DNA of 64,000 nt from Elusimicrobiota bacterium (GCA_003151975.1 PLZD01000003.1:43600-107599), one strand, 5' to 3'; positions 36,474 through 45,546 are shown, counted from the first letter of the stretch. Notes: generated from the letters alone by a model not told the origin. Numbers and translations are program-made.

Positions 36474-38129
36474 TTATTGTAACGCCAAGCGGCGCAGAGC
36501 GCCAGGGGAGCCGCCGCTGGCCGCGACGATCGGCGCGAGCTTGGCCCGGCCGTCGGCGTCCGCCGTGAGGTCGTAGAGGAAGATCGAGTGACCCGCCTTG
36601 AAGACCGGCCTGCGCTCGAGCAGCCAGGAGAAAATCTTCTTGTCGGCGAAATACACGCCCTGCAAGTTCGTCGCCGAGACCGCCAGCAGAACGGGCGCGT
36701 CATCCGCTGGAACCGCGACGCCGTCGCGCCGGTCCACGTTGTTGACAAAAGCCGCGGGCACGTAGCGTATCCCGTAATACGACGGATCGCCCGCGCCGAA
36801 ATACGACAAGTAGATCGCGGGACCGCCGCGGCGCCTGAGCTCGGCGCCGAGCTCCTTGAGCCCTTGGCCCCAGTCGAGGTTCGAATCGACGAGCCAGCGG
36901 TAGCCGTTGTCGGGGCCGCCGGCCAGCTCATTGAAGTACGCGAGCTGATCCGGCTGCACGCGGGCGACGCTCGCCACCAGCCACACGCTGAGGGCCGCGC
37001 ACAGCGCGCGGCCCCACAACCCGCGTTCCCAGACCCAAGCGGCTCCCCGCGCCGCGATGACGATGAGAAAAGGAAAGACGGGCAAGATGTGGCGATAGCC
37101 GATCTGCGTTTTTGACGAACAGGCCAGCACAAAAAACGCAGCCGGCGGAAACACCAGCCACATCCCCTGCACGTCCGGCGTCTTGATCAAGAGCGCAAGA
37201 CCCGTCGCCGCGCAAAGCAGCAGCGGCAGCGGCGTCTTGAAGATCAGCGCCGCCGGGAAATAGAGCAACGAGCCTTCGATCGAGTAGGCGCCGCCGAGGA
37301 ATGAAGATCTTCCCGCCCCAAGCCGGTCGACGGTCTGGGTCAGGCCCGCCCAATATAAAGACAGGTCCGTGAAACGGTACGCGGCCGCGACGACGAGCAG
37401 GGAGGCTGCCCCCATCAGCGCCGCGTCTTTCCAGCCGAGCGGGGCGCTCTTGGTGAGCCGCGCTTCGGTCAGGAACGTCGCGGCGAGAAAGCCGGGCAGG
37501 ACGATCATGTTGAACTTCGATACGATGGCGGCACCCATGGCCAGCCCCGCCCAGATAAAACCCGCGCGCGCGCGGGGCCTGCGCGCGCAGAGCCAGAAGG
37601 TCAAGAAGAAGAAGACGGCGGCGGCCGAGTCCGTCGTCACGAGAGCGGCGTTGGATAACAGCGGCGGGCAGAAAGCGCACGAGAGCGCCGCGGCGGCCAT
37701 GGCGGCGGTCCCGAAAGCCGCCGACCACAACACGACCGCGGGAACGAGCAAAAGGCTCCAACTAACCAGGCACCAGCGCCGCGCCGCATCCAGCATAGCA
37801 TCGGCGGGAATCACGTTGGAGTACAAGAATGCGTCGGAGTAATTGTAGAGCCGCCCCCAGACGGCGCTCTGCCGCAAGGTGGCGAGATGATAGCGGAGCA
37901 AAGGCAAGGCGGCCCACATCTCGGCCAAAGGCGGGTGATCCCGGTAATTGAGCGGGGTGCCGCTGACTAGCCCGAGATACCCGGAAGCGAGGTGAACGGG
38001 CTCATCGTAAGTCGGAGAGGCCGATTCGATGAAACCACACCCTAGCGCGATGGAGACCGCGGCGCCGGCCAGAGCCAATCCCCGGAAAATCCACGGCGAG
38101 CGTGCTGCGGTTTGTTCAGGACGCGCCAC
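36474..38129 (-). CDS. GT39/ArnT-like membrane glycosyltransferase, paralogue A
   Basis: 551 residues, about ten membrane helices. The first loop has the acidic motif SPTYDEPVHLASGY and HPPLAEMW, as in GT-C transferases of the PMT/ArnT type that use polyprenyl-phosphate sugars. Near residue 410-430 it has YFNELAGGPDNGYRWLVDSN then LDWGQ, shared almost word for word with the plus-strand gene at 39001. GTG 38129 was chosen because TATAAT lies 6 nt upstream; longer frames run into the divergent intergenic region. The target is unknown. Confidence 0.84.
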   Translation of the reverse strand: MARPEQTAARSPWIFRGLALAGAAVSIALGCGFIESASPTYDEPVHLASGYLGLVSGTPLNYRDHPPLAEMWAALPLLRYHLATLRQSAVWGRLYNYSDAFLYSNVIPADAMLDAARRWCLVSWSLLLVPAVVLWSAAFGTAAMAAAALSCAFCPPLLSNAALVTTDSAAAVFFFLTFWLCARRPRARAGFIWAGLAMGAAIVSKFNMIVLPGFLAATFLTEARLTKSAPLGWKDAALMGAASLLVVAAAYRFTDLSLYWAGLTQTVDRLGAGRSSFLGGAYSIEGSLLYFPAALIFKTPLPLLLCAATGLALLIKTPDVQGMWLVFPPAAFFVLACSSKTQIGYRHILPVFPFLIVIAARGAAWVWERGLWGRALCAALSVWLVASVARVQPDQLAYFNELAGGPDNGYRWLVDSNLDWGQGLKELGAELRRRGGPAIYLSYFGAGDPSYYGIRYVPAAFVNNVDRRDGVAVPADDAPVLLAVSATNLQGVYFADKKIFSWLLERRPVFKAGHSIFLYDLTADADGRAKLAPIVAASGGSPGALRRLALQ

Positions 38130-38209
38130 CCAGCGATTATAGCGAATTGGTTTGGAATTCCCTGCGCGATTGTTGGCGAAAGGGATATACTTACAGCGGA
38201 GCTCGCCGC

Positions 38210-39004
38210 ATGATCGAACCCACAAAGCAAGAAAAGGATCTCGAGGAACGCTTTAGCTACGCCTGGAGCGAGTATCGGGAGATCATTCCGATTCACCGCA
38301 AGCAATTCCTGGGTTGGATTACGCCCCTGCCTCTCGAATTTTTCCGCGGGAAGAAATTCCTCGACGCCGGCTGCGGAATCGGCCGCAATAGCCGCTGGCC
38401 GCTCGAGGCCGGGGCTCACTCGGGCTGCGCGTTCGACTGCAATGAAACCACCGTCGCGGTCGCACGGCACAATCTCGCGCCGTTCACGAACTGCCGAGTG
38501 GAGCTCAAGTCGATCTACGATCTGGGCGACCATAGCGAGTACGACGTGGTGTTCAGCATCGGCGTGATCCACCATCTCAAGCACCCGCGGCTGGCGGTCG
38601 AGCGGCTTGTGGCCGCGCTCAAGCCGGGCGGCACGCTGATTTTGTGGGTTTACGCCCATGAAGGCAATGAACGCTATCGCCTCTGGTTCGACCCGATTCG
38701 CCGCGCGGTCACCTCGCGAATTCCGCCGATCCTCGCGCGCCTCCTGGCGAAGGTCCTGACCGTATTCCTCAAGGCGTACGCGCTCATGCGCGATCAGCCG
38801 GAATATCTCGTCTTGCTGCGCGAGCGGACGTTCCGCCATGTCGAGGCGATGGTCTTCGATCAGCTTCTTCCGTCGACGTCGAATTATTGGACCCGAGCGG
38901 AAGTTCTGGCGCTGGCCGCCGGTCTGCCCGTCCGCGTGACTCAGATGACCCACACGCACGGGGTTTCCTGGACGCTCATCGCGGAGAAGTTAAAAGACGC
39001 ATGA
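38210..39004 (+). CDS. class I SAM-dependent methyltransferase
   Basis: 264 residues, cytoplasmic. Motif I FLDAGCGIGRNSRW (~50-63), acidic motif II end AFDCNETT, motif IV DVVFSIGVIHHLKHPRLAV and motif VI LKPGGTLILWVY. This resembles UbiE/COQ5-like small-molecule methyltransferases often found in glycan or lipid clusters. ATG 38210 is preceded by CGGAG. Its TGA overlaps the ATG of the downstream glycosyltransferase as ATGA, so it likely modifies a sugar or lipid in the same pathway (inference). Confidence 0.9.
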   Translation: MIEPTKQEKDLEERFSYAWSEYREIIPIHRKQFLGWITPLPLEFFRGKKFLDAGCGIGRNSRWPLEAGAHSGCAFDCNETTVAVARHNLAPFTNCRVELKSIYDLGDHSEYDVVFSIGVIHHLKHPRLAVERLVAALKPGGTLILWVYAHEGNERYRLWFDPIRRAVTSRIPPILARLLAKVLTVFLKAYALMRDQPEYLVLLRERTFRHVEAMVFDQLLPSTSNYWTRAEVLALAAGLPVRVTQMTHTHGVSWTLIAEKLKDA

Positions 39005-40842
39005 CCCGGTACGCCCGCGCCCCCTCCATAATCTCCGGCGTGTTGTTCGCGCTCTTGGCCGCGCAGGTCGGCGCCTTCATCGTTTCCAACTCTAATACTT
39101 TCGATGAAACCGCCGTCATCGGCGCCGGCTATTCCTATGTCCGCACCGGCCGCATCGCGCTGGAGACCAAAGTCCATCCTCCGCTGATGAAGTACCTCTT
39201 CGGCCTGTTCGTGAGCCTTTCCTCTCCCAGCTTCGACGACAGCTCTCCCGCCCTTGAGCGCAACCAGCCGTACGCCTTCGGATACGATTTCGTTTTCCAC
39301 AATCGCGTGAAGCCGGAAGTGATCCTCGGCCTCGCGCGGCTTCCAAGCCTGCTGCTCTCTCTGGCGCTCGCCGCCTGCCTTTGGTTCTGGGCGCGCCGCT
39401 GGTTCGGCGCGTGGGGCGGCGTGCTGGCCCTGGCCGCTTACGCTTTCGAGCCGAACATCCTCGCGCATTCGGGCCTCGCCAATATGGACCTCGGCCTCAG
39501 CGCTTTTCTGTTCATGGCCTATTTTCTTCTCGTCCGATATTTTGAAACTCCGCGGCCTTGGCGGCTCCTGCTCAGCGGGGCGCTCGCAGGATGCGCGATC
39601 GCGTCCAAGATTCCCGGATTATTCTTTTTCGCTTGGTCGGCGCCGCTCGCTTGGCTCCGCAAACAGGAGCTCGCCTCGGCGATCAAGATCAATCTGGCGC
39701 TTTCCTGGGTCGCGCTGGGCGTTCTTCTAACTTTGTATCAGTTCCGTTTCGCGCCCAAGCTTGGCGGCCTGCTCGGACAAATGCTTCCCGCGATCTTCGT
39801 CAGAAATCATCCGACCGAGCTCTATCACAATTTTCTGCTGGGTCAAACGAGGGTCGGCGGCTGGTGGTATTACTATCTCGTCGCTCTGGCGGTAAAAACC
39901 TCGCTGCCCTTCCTGGCGCTCGTCGGCCTCGGCTTCACGAAAGGCTTAAAAAAGGAAGAACGCCTGATCGTCGGGTTTCCAGCGCTGAGCTATATTCTGA
40001 TCTGCTCGTTCGCCTCGAAGCAAAACGGATTGCGTTATATCCTGCCGGCTTTCCCCTTCCTATGCCTCTCGGTCGGCAGCCTCGCCCGATTGAGATCCGC
40101 GAAGATTCTCCTCGCGGTCTCCGGCTTGCTTCTGTGGTCAGCGCTCGAGACGCTTTCCATCGCGCCGCATTATCTCGGCTACTTCAATGAATTGGCCGGA
40201 GGTCCCGCCAACGGATACAAGGTCTTGGTCGACAGCAATCTCGACTGGGGGCAGGATTACCCTCAGATCGCCGACCTGCTGAGGAAAAACGGCGATCCGG
40301 AAACCATCGTCGCCTGCCTCGGCAACGGCGACCGCGACTACTACCTCGGCCCGCATCAGGATCTGATGGCTTGGGAGCCTGAAGCGCCGAATCCCGCCCT
40401 TTACCAACACGTGAATTCCGCCGCGCCGCGGAGCGAATGGCTCATCGTCAGCGCCTCGTTTCTCCAAGGCTTCGGGCTGTCGGACCCCCAACTCTTCGCC
40501 TGGCTGCGCGGACGCCGTCCCCTCGCGCAGCCCGGTTACAGCAGCTTCGTGTACGACATCAGCTCCGACGGATTGAGCCAGTTCAACATCGGCAAGATCT
40601 ATCAGCGCAGCGGCCATCCCGCGCTCGCGCTGCGGCAATTCGAACGGGCCTCAAGTCTGGAGCCGAACAAGCCGTTCCCGTGGCTCGCTCTGGGCGACGT
40701 TTATGAGAGTCTCGGGCAGAAAAAGAAAGCGGCTTCGGCATATCAACGGTCTCTGAGCCTTGCGAAGGACCCAGAGTACAGGAACCTCCTGCCTGTCCTG
40801 CTAGAACGCCTGAGGAACCCGGAAAAGCGGCGGGAGAGCTAG
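39001..40842 (+). CDS. GT39/ArnT-like membrane glycosyltransferase with TPR tail, paralogue B
   Basis: 613 residues. About ten membrane helices (residues 1-400), then a soluble domain and one to two TPR units at ~520-595 (FNIGKIYQRSGHPALALRQF, WLALGDVYESLGQKKKA). The first loop has NTFDETAVIGAGY and HPPLMKYLF. The YFNELAGGPANGYKVLVDSN and LDWGQD block repeats that of the divergent gene at 36474-38129, so the two are paralogues. ATGA overlap with the methyltransferase gene. Likely transfers a sugar outside the membrane; acceptor unknown. Confidence 0.88.
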   Translation: MTRYARAPSIISGVLFALLAAQVGAFIVSNSNTFDETAVIGAGYSYVRTGRIALETKVHPPLMKYLFGLFVSLSSPSFDDSSPALERNQPYAFGYDFVFHNRVKPEVILGLARLPSLLLSLALAACLWFWARRWFGAWGGVLALAAYAFEPNILAHSGLANMDLGLSAFLFMAYFLLVRYFETPRPWRLLLSGALAGCAIASKIPGLFFFAWSAPLAWLRKQELASAIKINLALSWVALGVLLTLYQFRFAPKLGGLLGQMLPAIFVRNHPTELYHNFLLGQTRVGGWWYYYLVALAVKTSLPFLALVGLGFTKGLKKEERLIVGFPALSYILICSFASKQNGLRYILPAFPFLCLSVGSLARLRSAKILLAVSGLLLWSALETLSIAPHYLGYFNELAGGPANGYKVLVDSNLDWGQDYPQIADLLRKNGDPETIVACLGNGDRDYYLGPHQDLMAWEPEAPNPALYQHVNSAAPRSEWLIVSASFLQGFGLSDPQLFAWLRGRRPLAQPGYSSFVYDISSDGLSQFNIGKIYQRSGHPALALRQFERASSLEPNKPFPWLALGDVYESLGQKKKAASAYQRSLSLAKDPEYRNLLPVLLERLRNPEKRRES

Positions 40843-40861
40843 GACTCGCTCCGTCGCCCGA

Positions 40862-41203
40862 TCAGCTGGGGACGATGTCGGCGGGAGGAGGCGGGATGGG
40901 AGTGAGCACGACGGGGCGGATTACGCGGGTCTCGATGGCGGAAAGCTCACGGAGCTCTTTGCGCTTCTGCTCGTAGGTCCGCGCCGTAATCGTCGGGGTC
41001 CGCGCCTTCTCGATCTCGAGCATGAGGTCTTCGGCGCGCTGATGGCCGGACTCGCGCTTGTGCCAGCCGCCGCGGGCGAACTCGCTGAGATCGGCGACCG
41101 CGTCCCACTCATGGAAGAGTCCGTCGAGCAGAACCTTGAGCACCATTCCCATGCCCAGGAGTCCGCAGGCCAGAGTCACCATGAACCGGATGTAGAGTTC
41201 CAT
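40862..41203 (-). CDS. small single-pass membrane protein
   Basis: 113 residues. One hydrophobic helix at ~5-27 (RFMVTLACGLLGMGMVLKVLL), then a charged helical region (EFARGGWHKRESGHQRAEDL, TYEQKRKELRELSAIE) and a Pro-rich end. No family recognised. The ATG has AGGT nearby and TACACT 10 nt upstream. It sits between two larger genes, convergent with paralogue B. Confidence 0.6.
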   Translation of the reverse strand: MELYIRFMVTLACGLLGMGMVLKVLLDGLFHEWDAVADLSEFARGGWHKRESGHQRAEDLMLEIEKARTPTITARTYEQKRKELRELSAIETRVIRPVVLTPIPPPPADIVPS

Positions 41204-41273
41204 ACCTGTTCTAAGTGTAGCCTCCCCCGCCTCGTCTCAGGAGGGCCTTCGGGGCCCAGCTCGGCCGCCCAAG

Positions 41274-41293
41274 GTCCTATGCCGAAATAGGAC
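41274..41293 (-). terminator. hairpin downstream of the aldo/keto reductase gene
   Basis: GTCCTAT, 6-nt loop, ATAGGAC. The hairpin begins 8 nt after the stop codon of the minus-strand reductase. A further G/C-rich inverted sequence lies at 41232-41247. There is no T-run. Confidence 0.4.
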
Positions 41294-41300
41294 TAAGGAC

Positions 41301-42263
41301 CTAGGACGCCAAACAGAGCTCGGAAGCCTTGTCCAAGAAGGCGGCAGAGCGCGGCGGCAGGGCACGTGAGGCGAGATTCATCTCGAGCTGATCGGCCGTG
41401 CGCGCGCCGACGATGACCGAGGCCACGTGCGGTTTCCCCAGCAGCCAGCCGATGGCGGCTTGCGCCGGCGAGATGACCTCCAGCGTCGCGATGCGCTCGA
41501 GCACGCGGGAGAGCCCGCCGAGGCGCTCCTCGGGCAGCGGAGGGAAGGCCTTCTCGGGGTCCCGGCGGCGTCCCTCGGGTCTCTTCCCGGCCCGCGAGTA
41601 CTTGCCGCTCAAGAAACCTCCGCCCAACGGGCTCCAGGCCAGGACGGAAACGTCGCTGGCCGCGCAGACCGGCATCACGTCTCCTTCGATTTGGCGATTG
41701 GCCAGGCTGTATTCGACCTGGTCGAACTCAAACCGATGCCGGCGTCCGGTCGCCGCCAACTCCAAAGAACGCTGCAGCTGCTCGCCGTAGAAGTTCGAGC
41801 AGCCCAAAACGCGGACCTTCCCCGCTTGCTTGGCGTCGTGAAGGGCTTCCAAAGTCTCCTGCAGCGGGACGGCGGGATCCCAGCCGTGCGGCATGTAAAG
41901 ATCGACGTAATCCGTGCGCAGGCGTTTGAGGCTCGCCTCGAGGCCCTGCGTAATGTGACGCCGGGAGAGTCCGCCCGAGCTAGGATCGCCCGGCTTCATC
42001 TGGCCCAGGACCTTCGTCGCCAGGACGACCTTCGAGCGGCGCTTGGCGAGGATCTTGCCGAGCAAGGATTCCGACGCGCCGTAGCCGTAGATATCGGCGG
42101 TGTCGATCAAGGTGACGCCGCGCTCGAGCGCCATATCCACGAGACTCCGCGCGGTCTTCTCGTCGATAGCGCCGATCCCGTGCCAGTCGTAGCCGAAGTT
42201 CATCGTGCCCAGGCCGATCTCGCTGACGCGAAGCTGGGAGCGCCCCAAAGTGTTCAGTTTCAT
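41301..42263 (-). CDS. aldo/keto reductase
   Basis: 320-residue TIM-barrel oxidoreductase. It has LRVSEIGLGTMNFG, the catalytic set Asp (LIDTADIYG), Tyr of the same motif, Lys in VLATKV and His in YMPHGWDP. GCSNFYGEQL and VIVGARTADQLEMNL bind NADPH. Closest in pattern to YajO/Tas-like bacterial aldo/keto reductases. ATG 42263 fits the conserved start; an in-frame ATG at 42281 overlaps a TATAAT. It is divergent from the exported phosphatase gene with 40 bp between them. Confidence 0.93.
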   Translation of the reverse strand: MKLNTLGRSQLRVSEIGLGTMNFGYDWHGIGAIDEKTARSLVDMALERGVTLIDTADIYGYGASESLLGKILAKRRSKVVLATKVLGQMKPGDPSSGGLSRRHITQGLEASLKRLRTDYVDLYMPHGWDPAVPLQETLEALHDAKQAGKVRVLGCSNFYGEQLQRSLELAATGRRHRFEFDQVEYSLANRQIEGDVMPVCAASDVSVLAWSPLGGGFLSGKYSRAGKRPEGRRRDPEKAFPPLPEERLGGLSRVLERIATLEVISPAQAAIGWLLGKPHVASVIVGARTADQLEMNLASRALPPRSAAFLDKASELCLAS

Positions 42264-42303
42264 GCGCGGTTCCAGCGACATTATATAGTAGAATCCGAAC
42301 GAT

Positions 42304-42975
42304 ATGAGAAATATTTCCCTCGCCTTGCTGGCCGCCGCGCTTGGTCTCATCTCAGGTCGCGCCGCCGCGCAGGAGCGCGTCGACTCGCCGAGGACCCAGT
42401 CGGCCGCCGCGGCGATCGCGCAGGACGCCAAGGCCAGCCTCTCTCCGATCGTCGACGACGGCGAGCCCGGCGACGTGACCGACGAGGAGGCCTCGCGGCC
42501 CGCGACCAAGGTCTCCGAGGGCGTCTACCGCTCATCGCGTCTCAACGCCGCCTCGGCCGACCGTCTTTACGAGCTCGGCATCCGCACCGTGCTCAATCTC
42601 GAGGACCGCGGGCATTTCAACGAGGAGCGCAAGATTCTCGACGCGGCGCAGGCGCGCCGCGCCGCCGCGGGCAAATCCGCGTGGCGCATCGCATCGATCA
42701 ACGACCACATGAGCGGCATTTTCCCTCCGTCCGCCTCCCAAATCGACGGCGCGCTCGCCGTCCTCGCCGCCGCCTTCTTGCGTCCCGTCCTCGTGCACTG
42801 CAAGCACGGCGAGGACCGCACGGGCGTCGCCGTGGCCTCTTTCCGCGTCGACGTCGAGAAGCGCATGTCGGTTGAAGAGGCGTTCCAGGAGGCGAAGTCC
42901 TTCAACTGCTGCCACCTGGTCATGCCCGGCAATTCATTGCGCCGTTTCCTCAAAGACTACCGCTGGCCCCGATAA
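42304..42975 (+). CDS. exported dual-specificity/tyrosine phosphatase-like protein
   Basis: 223 residues with a signal peptide (ISLALLAAALGLISGRAAA). The mature domain starts with VSEGVYRSSRLNAASADRL and LGIRTVLNLED. The active site VHCKHGEDRTG has Cys166 and Arg172 in the HCX5R loop. This resembles secreted bacterial Cys phosphatases (DSP/Siw14-like). Target could be phospho-tyrosine, an inositol phosphate or another phosphoester outside the cytoplasm. TAGAAT lies 9 nt before the ATG. Confidence 0.88.
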   Translation: MRNISLALLAAALGLISGRAAAQERVDSPRTQSAAAAIAQDAKASLSPIVDDGEPGDVTDEEASRPATKVSEGVYRSSRLNAASADRLYELGIRTVLNLEDRGHFNEERKILDAAQARRAAAGKSAWRIASINDHMSGIFPPSASQIDGALAVLAAAFLRPVLVHCKHGEDRTGVAVASFRVDVEKRMSVEEAFQEAKSFNCCHLVMPGNSLRRFLKDYRWPR

Positions 42976-42978
42976 TCC

Positions 42979-42995
42979 TGGGACCAAAAGTCCCA
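42979..42995 (+). terminator. hairpin after the exported phosphatase gene
   Basis: TGGGAC, loop CAAAA, GTCCCA, beginning 4 nt after the stop. A second G/C-rich inverted sequence follows at about 43001-43026. No T-run. Confidence 0.45.
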
Positions 42996-43052
42996 CCGTC
43001 TGCGGCCTTAGGGCCCTCGCGGCCGCCTGACTTTCAAGGCATCCTTTGGAAT

Positions 43053-43985
43053 ATGAGGCGACTGCTCTGCCTTGCCTTTCTCACGGCCTTTGCCTTGCCC
43101 GCGTCGGCCGCCGACGGGCACGACATCGCCGTCGAGTTCTCCCAGCTTCAAGAGCGCATCATGGAAGCGCAGGCGCGCTTCGACGCGCGGCAGGTCGAGA
43201 CTCGGCGCATGGCTTCCTTGGCCTGGGCCGGGACACCCGCGCCCGAGGCGTGCGCCTACCTCAAGCTCTCCGTGGGCTCCGGCACCGATGACGGTCCGCG
43301 CGGCCGGGAATCAGCGCGCCTCATCGACGGCATGCTCAAACGCCTGCTCGATGCCTCGGGCATGGGCCTCTCGGCGCTGTGCCCGAGCGTCGTCGGGGTT
43401 TCCGACGACTACAACGCCAAATCCATCACGCAAGGACGGAGCGATCCGAAGTCCAGCGACGCCGACGAAGCCAAGGCCCGCACCAAGGCGTCCAAGATCG
43501 TCGTCGTCGATCGGGGACTGATCCTCGCCGCGGGTTCCGATGACGAGCTGGCCGCGGTGATCGGCCACGAACTCGGCCACCTCGCCCTGCAACACCTGCG
43601 CGCGCGCCAAGAGATCGCTTCGATGGGCGACGGCGCGGCCTTCGCCCAAGGTCTCGCGGCTCCCGCCAAGGACATCGCCCAGCGCCGGATGAATTGGTGG
43701 GGCGAAGGCTATCTCGTCGAGACCGAGATGGAGGCCGACCGCTTCGGCGCCGTTCTGATGGCGAGGGCGGGCTACGATCCGTCGGAGTTTGCCGCGGTTC
43801 TGGCCAAAGCCGAGCTGACGGCCCTGCGCGAGGACACTCGCGGCGAGAAAGCGATTCGCGGCGACTTCGACCGCCGCAACGCCGCCGCCGCGAAATTCGC
43901 CGCCGAATTTCCCGTCGTCAAGGATCTCTCCCGCGCGCGCGCCGTGCTACCCCGCCTCAAAGCCGTCCTCTCCGCGGCGCGCTGA
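43053..43985 (+). CDS. exported M48 family metalloprotease
   Basis: 310 residues with a signal peptide (RRLLCLAFLTAFALPASA). The zinc site is GHELGH (His172, His176) and the third ligand is in ETEMEADRFGA. This matches periplasmic M48 proteases of the BepA/YfgC or LoiP type, which assist outer-membrane protein quality control. It lacks TPRs. The 3' end overlaps the convergent M50-like gene by 39 bp. Confidence 0.88.
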   Translation: MRRLLCLAFLTAFALPASAADGHDIAVEFSQLQERIMEAQARFDARQVETRRMASLAWAGTPAPEACAYLKLSVGSGTDDGPRGRESARLIDGMLKRLLDASGMGLSALCPSVVGVSDDYNAKSITQGRSDPKSSDADEAKARTKASKIVVVDRGLILAAGSDDELAAVIGHELGHLALQHLRARQEIASMGDGAAFAQGLAAPAKDIAQRRMNWWGEGYLVETEMEADRFGAVLMARAGYDPSEFAAVLAKAELTALREDTRGEKAIRGDFDRRNAAAAKFAAEFPVVKDLSRARAVLPRLKAVLSAAR

Positions 43986-44765
43986 CAATTTCTTCGCCGG
44001 AAGAATTAAAAAGACCGCGTAGTGCAGCGCCATGGCCGCCAAGCACCATTGCTCCGCGCGCGCGTAGCTCCCGACGACCTCCCAGGGTTTCCAGCCGTGA
44101 TTGTTCACGAGGCGGACCCAATCGGCGTCCTTGTCGCGCGAGGTTCCGGTCGACGTCCCGCCGAGGATGTACTTGTCGGGATCTTCCTGCGCGCGATGCC
44201 ACGACTGCGCCGCGAACAGAAACGAGCACGCGGCCGTGACGATCAGCGGGTAGCGCCAAAAATCCCAGCGCAGTCGGTCGGACAATCGATAGTAGAACGC
44301 CAGCAGCACGAGCGTCGACAGGATGAGCTCCCCGCCCGAGCCCGCCCACAGGATCACGGCGTCGCAGTCGTGCTTCGGCGCGACGAACATGAGGTCCGCG
44401 GCCAGCAGGATCGCGGCCGTGGCGAACGTGAACAAGCCGTAGAGATTTTCCCGGCGGGCGTATTCCCATAGGAAAGCCAGGGTTCCGAGAACCAGGCACA
44501 TCATGAAGACGGATTTGTCCTCGCCGATGAAGGTCAAGCCCGCGATCGGAATCGCGAACGCCCAGCGGCCGCAGAGCCAGGCGGCCACCGCGTGGCCGAA
44601 CTCGTGATAGAAGAGCATCGTGATGATGCCGATGCCGACCGTGTTGAGGCCCCAGGCGGCGGCGAAGGCCAGCGGCAGCGCGAGCGCGTTGAGCTTCGGG
44701 TTCGCGAAGACGCGCTCGGTCTCCTCGTCGCCTTTCCAGCGAGGCTCGTCGAGGTCGATTTCCAC
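43947..44765 (-). CDS. polytopic membrane protein with HEFGH motif, M50-like
   Basis: 272 residues with about seven membrane helices. HEFGHA (His54, Glu55, His58) lies in the first or second helix, a zinc-protease motif as in M50 proteases. The usual third ligand motif (NLLPxxPxDG) is not seen. It may be a distant M50 member or a non-proteolytic relative. The GTG start at 44765 has AGGCGG before it. It lies 4 nt downstream of a lipoprotein gene and overlaps the M48 gene at its end. Confidence 0.72.
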   Translation of the reverse strand: MEIDLDEPRWKGDEETERVFANPKLNALALPLAFAAAWGLNTVGIGIITMLFYHEFGHAVAAWLCGRWAFAIPIAGLTFIGEDKSVFMMCLVLGTLAFLWEYARRENLYGLFTFATAAILLAADLMFVAPKHDCDAVILWAGSGGELILSTLVLLAFYYRLSDRLRWDFWRYPLIVTAACSFLFAAQSWHRAQEDPDKYILGGTSTGTSRDKDADWVRLVNNHGWKPWEVVGSYARAEQWCLAAMALHYAVFLILPAKKLSARRGEDGFEAG

Positions 44766-44769
44766 CCGC

Positions 44770-45126
44770 CTACCTCGGTTCGGAATCGAGCTTCTTCAGG
44801 AGCTCCGGGATCTCCTTCATGCAGGGATCGATCTCGAAGGCGCGCTCCCAAGAGCTCCTGGCCTTGCTCTTGCGGCCCATGAGGTAGTAGGTGCTGCCCC
44901 GCACGGCCCAGACCTGGGCGATCTCGGGATCGTCGGGAAACTTGAGCATCTGCGAGGTGATGTCGAGAGCGAGCTGGTACTTGGCGCTGTAGTCGGCTTC
45001 CTTGGCCTGCGTCAGGATCGCGCTCGGCGGCTTCGGGGGTAGCGCCGACGGCTTGCATTGCTTGGGCGCGGTCCTGCAGGCGCCGGTCAGCGCCAAAGCC
45101 GTGACGAGGATCATCCTGCGCGCCAT
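44770..45126 (-). CDS. small lipoprotein with TPR-like repeat
   Basis: 118 residues. Lipobox LTGAC (Cys17). Mature part has a TPR-like helical pair (SAKYQLALDITSQML, VWAVRGSTYYLMGRKSKARS, WERAFEIDP), as in small outer-membrane assembly lipoproteins. ATG 45126 has TATCCT 6 nt upstream. Next gene starts 4 nt later, so cotranscribed with the M50-like protein. Confidence 0.74.
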   Translation of the reverse strand: MARRMILVTALALTGACRTAPKQCKPSALPPKPPSAILTQAKEADYSAKYQLALDITSQMLKFPDDPEIAQVWAVRGSTYYLMGRKSKARSSWERAFEIDPCMKEIPELLKKLDSEPR

Positions 45127-45198
45127 GACTGGAGGATAGCCTCAGAAGTCCCCCTCGTCAAGTCCGACCCGGTTTCATCATTTGTTACAATAGCCGCG

Positions 45199-45537
45199 AT
45201 GAAGCTCGATCCCAAGAAGACCGATTTTTCGCGGCTCGTTTCCCTGCTCAAGAAGGTCGCCGTTTATTCCGCCAATCCCAAGGACGAACGGAATTGGGCC
45301 GACGATACGGCAAAGACCTTGCTGGCCGGAAAGCTCGAGGATTTCGATCTCGAGGAATTCGTGGCCCAGGCCTACGAGACCGACCTGTCAAAGCGCGAAG
45401 ACAAGCGGCCGGTCTGGGATTACGCCCAGGCCATGATCGCGCTCATCGACGAGATGCACTCGAAGGGAATCCGGGCGGGAAGGGCTAAAGATGTCGGCGC
45501 GACGCTCAAAGGTTGGAAGAAAGACCCGGGCGCGTGA
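45199..45537 (+). CDS. small soluble protein of unknown function
   Basis: 112 residues, charged and helical (FSRLVSLLKKVAVYSANPKD, FDLEEFVAQAYETDLSKRED). No signal peptide or motif recognised. ATG 45199 lies 7 nt after TACAAT, a leaderless layout, which supports the start. It stands alone between the lipoprotein gene (divergent) and the toxin-antitoxin pair (convergent). Confidence 0.65.
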   Translation: MKLDPKKTDFSRLVSLLKKVAVYSANPKDERNWADDTAKTLLAGKLEDFDLEEFVAQAYETDLSKREDKRPVWDYAQAMIALIDEMHSKGIRAGRAKDVGATLKGWKKDPGA

Positions 45538-45546
45538 GCGCGCTGC

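Noticed and set aside
36470..37132. N-terminal extension of the DUF4175-like protein to 37132
   Set aside because: It overlaps the glycosyltransferase gene in another frame and has shadow composition.
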